The notes beneath the pieces are model-generated. The model did not search any database, had not been told where the DNA came from, and saw nothing but the letters and a program-made list of their open reading frames with translations. A program made the position numbers and the translations under genes. Source: Defluviitaleaceae bacterium (lineage in GTDB: Bacteria; Bacillota; Clostridia; Lachnospirales; WRAA01). Taken from it: DNA of 14,164 nucleotides. This document shows, in pieces, positions 1-6,903 of this stretch (position 1 is the stretch's first letter; each line of letters begins with the position of its first letter). The stretch spans positions 1 through 14,164 of the forward strand of contig WRAA01000022.1 in assembly GCA_009780445.1 (NCBI GenBank). The letters are read 5' to 3'.

Positions 1-453
1 CGTCTGCGCGATCTCCTGCGCGTCAGGCGGTATCGGCGTTTCGGTTATGCCCGTGATAGTGTTGACCACGGTCTTGCCGCGCCTTGCGTAATAATCACGT
101 CCCTTGCTGCCCACACACACAAACTCGGCGTTCGGGAACTTGCCCAGAAGCTCGTTACACGCGCGGCAGGCGTTGGTGTTATAACCCCCGCACAGCCCTC
201 TGTCGCCTGTAACCAGCACTATCAAGGTCTTTTCGCCAAGGCCGGGCGCAAAATATGGGTGTATAGAAAGGTCCACATCCCGCGCTATGCGTGCCAGCAA
301 CAGGCGCATTTGTTCGGAATAAGGGCGTTCCTTCCGAAGCCTGTCACGCGCGCGTGAAAGCTTGGACGTCGCAACAAGGTTCATCGCCTTGGTTATCTGC
401 TGCGTGCTTTTAACGCTCTTGATCCTGCCTTTGATGGCCTTCATTGTAGGCAT
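1..453 (-). CDS. atpG: ATP synthase F1 gamma subunit, 3' end outside window
   Basis: This is the central-stalk rotor subunit of F1, which couples c-ring rotation to the catalytic alpha/beta sites. I translated it directly from 453 down to 1. It gives 151 codons with no stop and runs off the left edge, so roughly the C-terminal half is missing. The N-terminus MPTMKAIKGRIKSVKSTQQI is the classic gamma-subunit start, followed by a helix with ITKAMNLVATSKL, and residues from about 70 contain the family signature GDRGLCGGYN. The ATG at 453-451 lies 10 bp after the atpA stop, with AGGA just upstream. A second in-frame ATG three codons later is less likely. The position after atpA is standard for an atp operon, and atpD and atpC are expected next, beyond the window. 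Identity is very secure. Confidence 0.97.
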   Translation of the reverse strand, partial: MPTMKAIKGRIKSVKSTQQITKAMNLVATSKLSRARDRLRKERPYSEQMRLLLARIARDVDLSIHPYFAPGLGEKTLIVLVTGDRGLCGGYNTNACRACNELLGKFPNAEFVCVGSKGRDYYARRGKTVVNTITGITETPIPPDAQEIAQT

Positions 454-463
454 ATGACACTTC

Positions 464-1981
464 CTATAGGTCGCTTATATTTTCGCTCTTCTTAAATGCT
501 TCGATAGCCGCGGCGAGTTTTCCGTCGTTGTCCTGCGAAATGTCGCGTGTCGAACGGATCTCCTCCACGATGTCCGCGTGTGTCTCGTCCATGTACTGCA
601 CAAGACGCTTCTCAAACTCCGACACCTTCGAGGCTTCCACATCCGCCATAAACTTCCGCGTGATGGCATACAGCACAATGGTCTGATGCTCCACCGCCAT
701 GCCGCTGTACTGCTTCTGCTTGAATATCTCCGTAAGGCGTTCGCCGGCGCGCAGCCGCTCCAGCGTGTCCTTGTCGAGATCCGAGCCGAACTGGGCAAAC
801 GCCGCAAGCTCGCGATACTGGGCAAGCTCGATACGCACAGGCCCGGCCAGCTTCTTCATGGCCTTGGTCTGCGCCGCACCACCCACGCGCGAAACGGAAA
901 GCCCCGTGTTGATGGCCGGGCGCACGCCCGCGTTAAACATGTTCGTCTCGAGGAAGATCTGCCCGTCGGTGATGGAGATAACGTTTGTGGGGATGTAGGC
1001 GGAGATGTCGCCGGCCTGGGTCTCGATGATCGGCAGAGCCGTGAGGGATCCGCCGCCGAACTCCGGAGCCATTCTCGCCGCGCGTTCCAGCAAGCGCGAA
1101 TGGAGGTAGAATACGTCGCCGGGATAAGCTTCGCGGCCCGGCGGGCGGCGCAGCAACAGGCTGAGCGCGCGGTACGCCACGGCGTGCTTGCTCAAATCAT
1201 CGTAGATCACCAGTACGTCCTTGCCGTTCTCCATCCACTCTTCGCCGATGGCCGTAGCGGAGTACGGCGCGATATATTGCAGCGGGGCGGGATCGCTGGC
1301 CGTTGCGCAGACTACGGTGGTGTACTCCATCGCGCCGTGTTCCGTAAGCGTGCGCACAATGGCCGCAACAGAAGAGGCCTTCTGGCCTATGGCCACGTAG
1401 ATACAGCGGCAGTCCTTGCCCTTCTGGTTGAGTATTGTGTCGATGCAGAGGGTCGTCTTGCCCGTCTGCCTGTCGCCTATGATAAGCTCTCTCTGCCCGC
1501 GTCCAATGGGTATCATGGCGTCTACGGCCTTGATGCCCGTTTGCAACGGCACATTAACTTCCTGGCGCGTGATAACGCCTGGGGCGACGCGTTCTATCGG
1601 GCGCGTGCCGGAAGCGGCTATCGGCCCCTTGTCGTCGATAGGCTGGCCAAGGGCATCTACCACACGCCCCATCATAGCGTCGCCGACGGGAACTTCCGAA
1701 ACCTTGTAAGTGCGCTTAACCAGGCTGCCCTCGTTAATGCCCTTGTCAGGCCCCATAAGAACCGCACCGATGCTGTCCTCTTCAAGGTTCAGCGTGATGC
1801 CCATTACGCCGCCTTCAAACTCCAGCAGTTCCCCGCTCATCGCGGCCTCCAGGCCATAAACGTGCGCGATACCGTCGCCCACCTTTATAACGCTCCCGAC
1901 CTCAGAAACTTCGAGCTTCGAGGAATATGCTTGTATCTGATCCTTAATAACCGAGGCTATCTCCTCGGGTCGTAGCATCAT
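464..1981 (-). CDS. atpA: ATP synthase F1 alpha subunit
   Basis: This is the non-catalytic nucleotide-binding subunit that alternates with beta in the F1 hexamer on the cytoplasmic side. At 505 aa it has the normal family length. An N-terminal beta-barrel (about 25-92) is followed by the nucleotide-binding domain with Walker A GDRQTGKT (169-176) and a Walker B strand ending VLVIYDD (256-262). The arginine-finger segment SVSRVGG (R365) and a helical C-terminal domain follow. The ATG at 1981 is preceded by GAGGTGG at 7-nt spacing. A second ATG follows directly, so the first residue is uncertain by one. The gene lies 18 bp after atpH and 10 bp before atpG, so it is co-transcribed. Nothing appears broken. 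Confidence 0.99.
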   Translation of the reverse strand: MMLRPEEIASVIKDQIQAYSSKLEVSEVGSVIKVGDGIAHVYGLEAAMSGELLEFEGGVMGITLNLEEDSIGAVLMGPDKGINEGSLVKRTYKVSEVPVGDAMMGRVVDALGQPIDDKGPIAASGTRPIERVAPGVITRQEVNVPLQTGIKAVDAMIPIGRGQRELIIGDRQTGKTTLCIDTILNQKGKDCRCIYVAIGQKASSVAAIVRTLTEHGAMEYTTVVCATASDPAPLQYIAPYSATAIGEEWMENGKDVLVIYDDLSKHAVAYRALSLLLRRPPGREAYPGDVFYLHSRLLERAARMAPEFGGGSLTALPIIETQAGDISAYIPTNVISITDGQIFLETNMFNAGVRPAINTGLSVSRVGGAAQTKAMKKLAGPVRIELAQYRELAAFAQFGSDLDKDTLERLRAGERLTEIFKQKQYSGMAVEHQTIVLYAITRKFMADVEASKVSEFEKRLVQYMDETHADIVEEIRSTRDISQDNDGKLAAAIEAFKKSENISDL

Positions 1982-1999
1982 CCGTCAACCACCTCTTTA

Positions 2000-2548
2000 C
2001 TAATAGATACCGGCTTTAAGCTCGTTGATAGATCCTTTTATGGTTCGGTCGAAGCTATAGCCTTGGATCAATACTTTTAAGCCGCCAATGAGATCCTTGT
2101 CGATGCTGGTAGTTATCACGATCTTCTTGCCGAACTTCTCGCTAAGGATGCCGCGGATGGTCTCCAGGCGTCCTTCGTCAATGGGTACGGCGGAGGTTAT
2201 GTGCGCCTGGGCAAGCCTGTTAAACTCGTCCACCTTTTTCAGGAAGGACCTCAAGATATCGGCAAGCTCGCTTTCGCGCTGCTTCCTGATTATCACTACG
2301 ATAAGCCCGACAGTCTCGTCAGCTACCTTGCCCTTTAACGAAGCCTCCAGCACGCCGATCTTGTCGGCCTCGGATATCTGCGGGTGGCACAGGAACTCGC
2401 CAAGATTGCTGCCGCCCTCCGCCTGCGGGCTTGTGTCAAGCGCGGTCAGCACAAGCTTCGCGTCGTCGGCAAAGCGTTCCATTTGGCCGGTTTGCCGGGC
2501 AAGGTCGAAGAAGGCTTCGCTATAACGGCTGAAAACTAGCTCTGCCAC
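2000..2548 (-). CDS. atpH: ATP synthase F1 delta subunit (OSCP-type)
   Basis: This is the peripheral-stalk subunit that sits on top of F1 and joins it to the b subunits. At 182 aa it has family length. The N-terminal helical domain begins AELVFSRYSEAFFDLA. The C-terminal part carries the usual I-T-S-A-V-P-I-type strand (ITSAVPIDEGRLE, about 138-150), then DLIGGLKVLI, and ends with the family's D-R-T-I-K-G-S-I-N-E-L motif. The start is a GTG at 2548-2546 lying inside the last codons of atpF, a 13-bp overlap. This implies translational coupling, which fits the need to match b and delta amounts. The stop lies 18 bp before atpA, whose ribosome binding site begins just after it. Confidence 0.97.
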   Translation of the reverse strand: MAELVFSRYSEAFFDLARQTGQMERFADDAKLVLTALDTSPQAEGGSNLGEFLCHPQISEADKIGVLEASLKGKVADETVGLIVVIIRKQRESELADILRSFLKKVDEFNRLAQAHITSAVPIDEGRLETIRGILSEKFGKKIVITTSIDKDLIGGLKVLIQGYSFDRTIKGSINELKAGIY

Positions 2549-3123
2549 TTAGCAACCCTCATTTCCTCGATAATGTCGTCAAGAAGCTTGTCTTGGTGGC
2601 TGCTGTCGATAGCTCCCGAGATATAGCGCATTGTGAGAATTGTCGAGAGTTCGAGTATCTGCTTCTTCATTTCATCCTTGGCCTTGTCCTTTTCGCGCTC
2701 GATATCTTCATATGCGCGGGACTTCAGCTGCTCCGCCGATTCATTCGCCTTCTTGATGATTGCGGCTTCGTCGGTGAGAGCGCGTTTCTTCACGCTGTCC
2801 AGGATACCTGTTTTTTCGTTGTCGATCTCGCCAAGCTTTGCGGAATACTCGCTCTTGTAGCCTTCGGCGTCCTTGCGCATTGCCTCGGCGTCGCTTATCT
2901 GCGACTTCACGCGGGCTTCGCGATCCGCCAAGAACTTCTTGACAGGGCCGTACAGCACCTTCCAGAGGATATACGCCAGCACCGCCACGTTCAGCACGTT
3001 AAAGCCTATGCCAAAGACCAGAGCTTCGTCAAACCCAAGCATACGGGGCTGCCCGCCCGTAAGCAGGACAACATCGGAACTCAAGCTGTGCATCAAGTGA
3101 TTCAAACTCACCACTCCTTTCAT
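2536..3123 (-). CDS. atpF: ATP synthase Fo b subunit
   Basis: This is the peripheral-stalk subunit, with one membrane helix and a long cytoplasmic coiled coil. In the 195-aa reading, the hydrophobic segment is at about 36-56, followed by LYGPVKKFLADREARV, the usual junction in b subunits. Charged heptad-rich sequence then runs to about 160. The start is uncertain. The ATG at 3123 has no recognisable ribosome binding site. Reading inward, AAAGGAG is followed 7 nt later by an in-frame TTG at 3105-3103, which would give a 189-aa protein. An ATG at 3093 is a third option but is about 20 nt from the SD. The 3' end overlaps atpH by 13 bp. The family assignment is secure; only the first 6-10 residues are in doubt. 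Confidence 0.96.
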   Translation of the reverse strand: MKGVVSLNHLMHSLSSDVVLLTGGQPRMLGFDEALVFGIGFNVLNVAVLAYILWKVLYGPVKKFLADREARVKSQISDAEAMRKDAEGYKSEYSAKLGEIDNEKTGILDSVKKRALTDEAAIIKKANESAEQLKSRAYEDIEREKDKAKDEMKKQILELSTILTMRYISGAIDSSHQDKLLDDIIEEMRVAKWQS

Positions 3124-3131
3124 TCAGAATA

Positions 3132-3149
3132 GTACGGCGCAGGCCGCAC
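3132..3149 (-). other. Small intercistronic hairpin between atpE and atpF
   Basis: In the 37-bp gap after the atpE stop, the transcript can fold into a 7-bp stem, GTGCGGC with GCCGTAC (one G-U pair), around a 4-nt loop. No U-run follows, so it is not an intrinsic terminator. Such a hairpin could protect the 3' end of the highly expressed c-subunit message or limit entry into atpF. That role is inference from position only. Confidence 0.35.
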
Positions 3150-3160
3150 GGCAAGCCTTC

Positions 3161-3415
3161 TTACATGAAAGGGTTGGCAAAGAGCAGTATCAGGGCGATA
3201 ACAAGGCCGTAGATACCGGATGTTTCGGAGATGGCGCAACCGATAAGCATTGTGGACATGAGCGAGCCGCGTGCTTCGGGCTGACGCGCGATACCCTCAA
3301 CAGTCTTGCCGGCGACAAAACCCTGGCCGATAGCGGTGCAAAGACCTGCGCAAACCGCTACACCCGCGCCAAGAGCGGAAAAAGCCATTACAAGTTCCAG
3401 AGGTAACAATTCCAT
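3161..3415 (-). CDS. atpE: ATP synthase Fo c subunit, sodium-type ligand set
   Basis: This is the proteolipid whose oligomeric ring carries ions across the membrane. The 84-aa protein forms a helical hairpin: helix 1 at about 5-32, a polar loop around R44-Q45-P46, and helix 2 at about 52-80. The ion-site carboxylate is E64 in ISETSGIYG. Q31 on helix 1 with E64, T65 and Y69 on helix 2 matches, with a one-residue offset, the Q32/E65/S66/Y70 set that binds Na+ in the Ilyobacter tartaricus ring (Thr for Ser). A sodium-coupled enzyme is therefore likely. The ATG has an excellent ribosome binding site, GGGAGG (3429-3424), 8 nt upstream, suiting the high copy number of c. The gene follows atpB by 67 bp. 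Confidence 0.98.
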   Translation of the reverse strand: MELLPLELVMAFSALGAGVAVCAGLCTAIGQGFVAGKTVEGIARQPEARGSLMSTMLIGCAISETSGIYGLVIALILLFANPFM

Positions 3416-3482
3416 TTACAATTCCTCCCAAAGATATGATGATTGTGGTCGGGCGTGTACTCAGCCCTTGAAGAACTATGTC

Positions 3483-4199
3483 CTATTCAGGAAGCTTGTT
3501 CCTGATGAACACAAGGCTCAGCGTAAGGAAGATAAATGCGTGAAGCACTCCGCTGAAAAGGTCGAAATAACCGTGGATCAGAGCCGGGAAGCCGATACGC
3601 GCCGGCCATGGTGCAACATTGTACACCAATACGCTAACCGTAAGACCACCCACCACAACGCCGAAAAGACGCATCGCCAGCGATATCGCCGGGGCGATTT
3701 CGCCGATGATATTCAGCGGAAGCATTACGGGGTGCGGCGCAAGGTATCCCTTGAAGTAGTTGCCCTTGCTCCTGATAATGCCCGACACGTGAATAATGGC
3801 GAACGTTGTCAGCGAAAACGCGAAGGTCAGCGTTATGTCCGCCGTTGGGTTGCGCAGAAGCACCAGCCCCGACAAGTTTGAAAACAGTATCAGGAAAAAC
3901 ACCGTGAAGTACCAGTTTCCATAGTAGGCATACTTGTCGCCCATGACGGATCGTACATAGTTGTGGAACGTCTCGATGATTGCCTCTACAGCGTTCTGGA
4001 CGCCGGTTGGGTTGTCCGGATCCCACTTAGACATGCCGATACGTATCAACACCGCCACAACAATCATAGCCGCGCTGATGATCCACATGTTCCGCAAAGA
4101 TTCGGTAAGCCACAGGTTCTCGAAACCGAACAGATAACCGTAGAACTCGATGTTCAACTGCCCCGCTACGGTTCCCGAACCACTCTCCATGCCATCCAT
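3483..4199 (-). CDS. atpB: ATP synthase Fo a subunit
   Basis: This is the membrane stator that forms the ion half-channels against the c-ring. The 238-aa protein has hydrophobic helices at about 38-55, 96-116, 123-142, 160-190 and 212-233. The essential arginine is R177 in AISLAMRLFG. FSNLSGL (106-112) and the PLNIIGEIAP segment before the arginine helix are typical of the family. The first 30 residues are short and polar, with no signal peptide. An ATG at 4199 follows GGAGGGG by about 8-10 nt. ATG at 4190 (codon 4) is an alternative start. It is the first gene after the likely promoter at 4250-4279, so it probably opens the main atp transcript. Confidence 0.98.
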   Translation of the reverse strand: MDGMESGSGTVAGQLNIEFYGYLFGFENLWLTESLRNMWIISAAMIVVAVLIRIGMSKWDPDNPTGVQNAVEAIIETFHNYVRSVMGDKYAYYGNWYFTVFFLILFSNLSGLVLLRNPTADITLTFAFSLTTFAIIHVSGIIRSKGNYFKGYLAPHPVMLPLNIIGEIAPAISLAMRLFGVVVGGLTVSVLVYNVAPWPARIGFPALIHGYFDLFSGVLHAFIFLTLSLVFIRNKLPE

Positions 4200-4249
4200 G
4201 CCATTCTCCCCTCCTCTTTCTATATGTTAATTTCATAACTGCCTTCACT

Positions 4250-4279
4250 ATTTTACACTATTTTAATGAATTGTGTCAA
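4250..4279 (-). promoter_or_regulatory. Predicted sigma-A-type promoter for atpBEFHAG
   Basis: Read on the minus strand, TTGACA (4279-4274) is separated by 18 bp from TAAAAT (4255-4250). That gives a perfect -35 and a five-of-six -10 in an A+T-rich patch that stands out from its surroundings. The start site would fall near 4243, about 45 nt before the atpB ATG. The -10 lies in a 10-bp tandem duplication (4246-4255 and 4256-4265), which leaves a second TAAAAT only 8 bp from the -35 box. It sits in the 95-bp gap between atpI and atpB, the only sizeable gap in the atp cluster. Confidence 0.75.
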
Positions 4280-4294
4280 CACGTAACCAATAAC

Positions 4295-4672
4295 TTATTC
4301 TTCTTTTGAGACAAGCGGAACGATATACGCCGCAACTTGCAGGGAAAGCAGCCCCGCGACAGTCGCCCAGAGGTTGAAAATGTCTATCAACGCCGCGGCC
4401 GCAACAACAACCACCGTGAAAACATAACGCAAAAGGAAGGCCACAACGCCGGACTTCCCGCTTTCGACGCTCTTGCGCACGGTGATATCCATGGACACAA
4501 CCCGCATACACGCGCAGAGCGAACCCAGGAACAGCCCCAGCGCAAACTCGATAAACCCGTAAATGTCGCCGCGGAAGAACACAAACGCCCCGGCGGCAAT
4601 CGCGAAGAAGAGTATGATAACTCCGACAATCAGCTTCTTCGCCATATCTGTTAAGTTCGACAATGCCGTCAC
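4295..4672 (-). CDS. atpI: ATP synthase subunit I (AtpI-like membrane protein)
   Basis: This is a small hydrophobic protein of 125 aa with four predicted membrane helices at about 12-32, 37-57, 79-97 and 101-119, ending in a short charged tail (SKEE). Its composition and its place immediately before atpB fit the ATP synthase I family, which in other bacteria assists c-ring assembly or stability and is not part of the finished enzyme. No catalytic motif is visible, and the family is poorly conserved, so the name depends strongly on context. The reading starts with a GTG at 4672 directly after the atpZ stop, suggesting coupled translation. An ATG at codon 10 (MAKKL) is an alternative start without a clear ribosome binding site. 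Confidence 0.8.
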   Translation of the reverse strand: MTALSNLTDMAKKLIVGVIILFFAIAAGAFVFFRGDIYGFIEFALGLFLGSLCACMRVVSMDITVRKSVESGKSGVVAFLLRYVFTVVVVAAAALIDIFNLWATVAGLLSLQVAAYIVPLVSKEE

Positions 4673-4927
4673 CTACTTCATCGTCTTGATAATAATTTTG
4701 TAAGCCGACCAAAAGGCCGACGCTATGCCAAGCAGAATGAACACAAACATCAGCACCGGGCCCGTGCCCAGCCGATTATCCAGGAATATTCCCACAAAGG
4801 TACAGCCCGCGATACAAATGAGCATCGTCAGCCCAATGTGCGTGAACAACGAAAGCGCGCCCATTATCTCGCCGCGCTCCCCAGGTCGTAACTTTTCCTT
4901 TTCCTTGCGCACGCTCATGCCGGTCAC
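4673..4927 (-). CDS. atpZ: AtpZ/ATPase gene-1 family small membrane protein
   Basis: This 84-aa protein has a basic N-terminus (VRKEKEKLRPGERGE) and two membrane helices at about 27-48 and 56-78, joined by FLDNRLGTGP. The F-L-D-x-x-L-G-T-x-P turn and the I-G-L-T-M-L helix are typical of the AtpZ / F0F1-ATPase gene-1 family found upstream of atpI and atpB. In the species studied, AtpZ and AtpI have been linked to divalent-cation handling and assembly of the synthase. The start is a GTG overlapping the plsY stop by 4 bp (GTGA); an ATG at codon 4 is also possible. The stop is immediately followed by the atpI start. No own promoter is visible, so it is probably transcribed with plsY. Confidence 0.82.
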   Translation of the reverse strand: MTGMSVRKEKEKLRPGERGEIMGALSLFTHIGLTMLICIAGCTFVGIFLDNRLGTGPVLMFVFILLGIASAFWSAYKIIIKTMK

Positions 4928-5556
4928 CCGCCCTTGCCAAGGCTGAGCTTACGCTCGTCGCCCGCCAGAATCCGCCGGATGTTCCCCCTGTGCAGCACCC
5001 ACGCCAGAACCGTCAGCAAGGCCGACACCGCAACAACCTCCGCGGCGTAGCCAAAGGTCAGCAGCAGCACAGGAAACGCCAAGGTCAGCGCGAGGGACGC
5101 AACGGACACCATCTTGGTGCCGAACAACAGCGCAAGGCCAAGCACCACAAGGATCAAGGCCATCTGCCAGTCAACAACGCAGATCATCACACCGATGGTG
5201 GAAGCGATACCCTTGCCGCCGCGAAAGCCCATGATGGCGGGAAAGTTGTGGCCAAGCACCACGCCCGCGCCCGCGTAGACCCCAGGAATCAGCCCGTGGA
5301 CGCCGCCGAAAATGTACATGCACAGCGCGAACGCCGCAACTGCCTTGAGAACGTCCACAGCAAAGACCAGTGCGCCGACACCCGCGCCGAAGGTGCGTAT
5401 CGTGTTGGAGGTGCCGGCGTTGCCCGAACCGTGGTCGCGTATATCCGTACCGCGAAACATCCTGCCAAATAGGTAGGATGTCTGCACATTGCCCAAAATA
5501 TACCCGATCAGCAATGCCGCTACGCGGAACATTCCCGATTCCATAAGAAATTCCAT
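4924..5556 (-). CDS. plsY: Acyl-phosphate:glycerol-3-phosphate acyltransferase
   Basis: This integral membrane enzyme transfers an acyl group from acyl-phosphate to sn-glycerol-3-phosphate, making lysophosphatidate for phospholipid synthesis with PlsX and PlsC. The protein is 210 aa with about five to seven membrane segments. The three PlsY loop motifs are present: D-H-G-S-G-N-A-G-T-S-N (41-51), G-H-N-F-P-A-I-M-G-F-R-G-G-K-G (102-116) and the C-terminal H-R-G-N-I-R-R-I-L-A-G-D-E (189-201). The ATG at 5556 follows AAGGAG, which is part of the der 3' end, by 9 nt. It lies 6 bp after der, an order I know from other Clostridia. Its stop overlaps atpZ, linking lipid and ATP synthase genes on one transcript. 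Confidence 0.97.
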   Translation of the reverse strand: MEFLMESGMFRVAALLIGYILGNVQTSYLFGRMFRGTDIRDHGSGNAGTSNTIRTFGAGVGALVFAVDVLKAVAAFALCMYIFGGVHGLIPGVYAGAGVVLGHNFPAIMGFRGGKGIASTIGVMICVVDWQMALILVVLGLALLFGTKMVSVASLALTLAFPVLLLTFGYAAEVVAVSALLTVLAWVLHRGNIRRILAGDERKLSLGKGG

Positions 5557-5562
5557 CCCGTG

Positions 5563-6879
5563 CTACTCCTTGTTCCTCACGATAAAGTGTATGGGCGTTC
5601 CGACAAAGCCGAAGGCCGCGCGCAGTTGGTTCTCGATGTAACGTCTGTAGGAATAGTGCATCAGCTTGCTGTCGTTTACGAAGAGGATGAACGTCGGCGG
5701 CTTCACCGAAACCTGTGTAGCGTAGTATATGCGCAGAGCCTTGCCTCTATCACTCGGCGGCTGTACCACGGCCGTGGCCTCCGCCAACACCTCGTTAAGC
5801 ACACCCGTGGACACACGCAGAGCCGAATTCTCCGACACAGTTTTGATCATCTCGAATATTTTCGGAACGCGCTGACCCGTCAAGGCCGAAATAAACATCT
5901 TCGGCGCGTAAGGCATGTATGCAAGCTCCGTTTCAAGGTCGATCTGGAACTTCTTCATGGTGTGGGTGTCCTTCTCGATGGTGTCCCACTTGTTTACGGC
6001 CACGATGGCGGCCTTTCCGCGTTCGTGCGCAATGCCGGCGATCTTGGTGTCCTGGTCGCTGATGTTCTCCTGCGCGTCGATAATCAATATGCAGACATCC
6101 GCGCGTTCAATGGCCGCCACGGCGCGTACAATGCTGTATTTCTCGATGTTCTCGCGGATCTTGCTCTTGCGGCGTATGCCCGCCGTGTCTATCAGCATGT
6201 ACCGCCGGCCTTCGCGCTCCACATATGTATCAATAGCGTCGCGCGTGGTGCCGGGGATGTCACTGACGATCACCCGCTCCTCGCCCAGGATGCGGTTGAT
6301 AAGGGATGATTTGCCGGAATTGGGCTTGCCGACTATGGCCACCTTTATACAGTCCGCGTCGTCGTCCGCTCCAACACCATCCGGGAAACGCGCCACAACT
6401 TCGTCCAGCATGTCGCCAAGCCCCAGGGCCTGCCCCGCCGAAACGGAAATAGGCTCGCCAAGGCCAAGCGTATAGAACTCGTAGACGTCAAGGTTCTCCT
6501 TCGTCATGACGTCCACCTTGTTTACGATAAGCAGCACGGGCTTGCGGTGTTTGCGCAGAAGGTTCGCGATCTCCACATCAGCGTCCGTCGCGCCGGTCTT
6601 TACGTCCACCACGAAGAGTATTACGTCGGCGGTCTCCATGGCAAGCTCCGCCTGGCGGAACATTTGGCGGAAGAGTATCTCGTCGGAATCAGGCTCCAGC
6701 CCGCCGGTGTCCACCAAGGTGAAGTCGTGGTTCAGCCACGACGCGTCGGCGTAAATCCGATCGCGCGTTACGCCCGGTGTATCCTCAACTATCGAGATGC
6801 GTTCGCCGGCCAGCCTGTTAAACAGAGTTGACTTCCCCACATTTGGCCGGCCGACTATTGCGACAACGGGCTTTGGCAT
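5563..6879 (-). CDS. der: Ribosome-assembly GTPase Der (EngA)
   Basis: This is an essential GTPase of 50S subunit maturation with two tandem G domains and a KH-like RNA-binding tail. The protein is 438 aa, the usual length. Domain 1 carries GRPNVGKS (10-17), DTGG (57-60) and NKVD (120-123). Domain 2 carries GKPNSGKS (184-191), DTAG (231-234) and NKWD (296-299). The KH-like domain fills about 355-438. An acidic linker, GADDDADC (about 170-177), joins the G domains, as is common in the family. The ATG at 6879 follows AAAGGA at about 8 nt. It lies 24 bp after the chemoreceptor gene and 6 bp before plsY. All motifs are intact. Confidence 0.99.
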   Translation of the reverse strand: MPKPVVAIVGRPNVGKSTLFNRLAGERISIVEDTPGVTRDRIYADASWLNHDFTLVDTGGLEPDSDEILFRQMFRQAELAMETADVILFVVDVKTGATDADVEIANLLRKHRKPVLLIVNKVDVMTKENLDVYEFYTLGLGEPISVSAGQALGLGDMLDEVVARFPDGVGADDDADCIKVAIVGKPNSGKSSLINRILGEERVIVSDIPGTTRDAIDTYVEREGRRYMLIDTAGIRRKSKIRENIEKYSIVRAVAAIERADVCILIIDAQENISDQDTKIAGIAHERGKAAIVAVNKWDTIEKDTHTMKKFQIDLETELAYMPYAPKMFISALTGQRVPKIFEMIKTVSENSALRVSTGVLNEVLAEATAVVQPPSDRGKALRIYYATQVSVKPPTFILFVNDSKLMHYSYRRYIENQLRAAFGFVGTPIHFIVRNKE

Positions 6880-6903
6880 TGTAGTATCCTTTCGTGCTGC
6901 GTA

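Noticed and set aside
578..1975. Long plus-strand open frame (465 codons) opposite atpA; a similar 449-codon frame at 7093-8442 lies opposite the chemoreceptor gene
   Set aside because: These are antisense shadows produced by codon bias. The translations are rich in R, H and A with no domain, and the minus-strand genes are certain.
4266..4295. Weak AATAA/TTATT hairpin after atpI as a terminator
   Set aside because: The stem is only 5 A-T pairs with a 1-nt loop; it would not be stable and overlaps the promoter region.
6356..6370. GCGTCGTCGTC-like string in der resembling part of the palindromic element core
   Set aside because: It encodes the acidic linker GADDDADC between the two GTPase domains, where acidic runs are normal. 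No GCGAACC/GGTTCGC stem or arms are present, so it is chance similarity.
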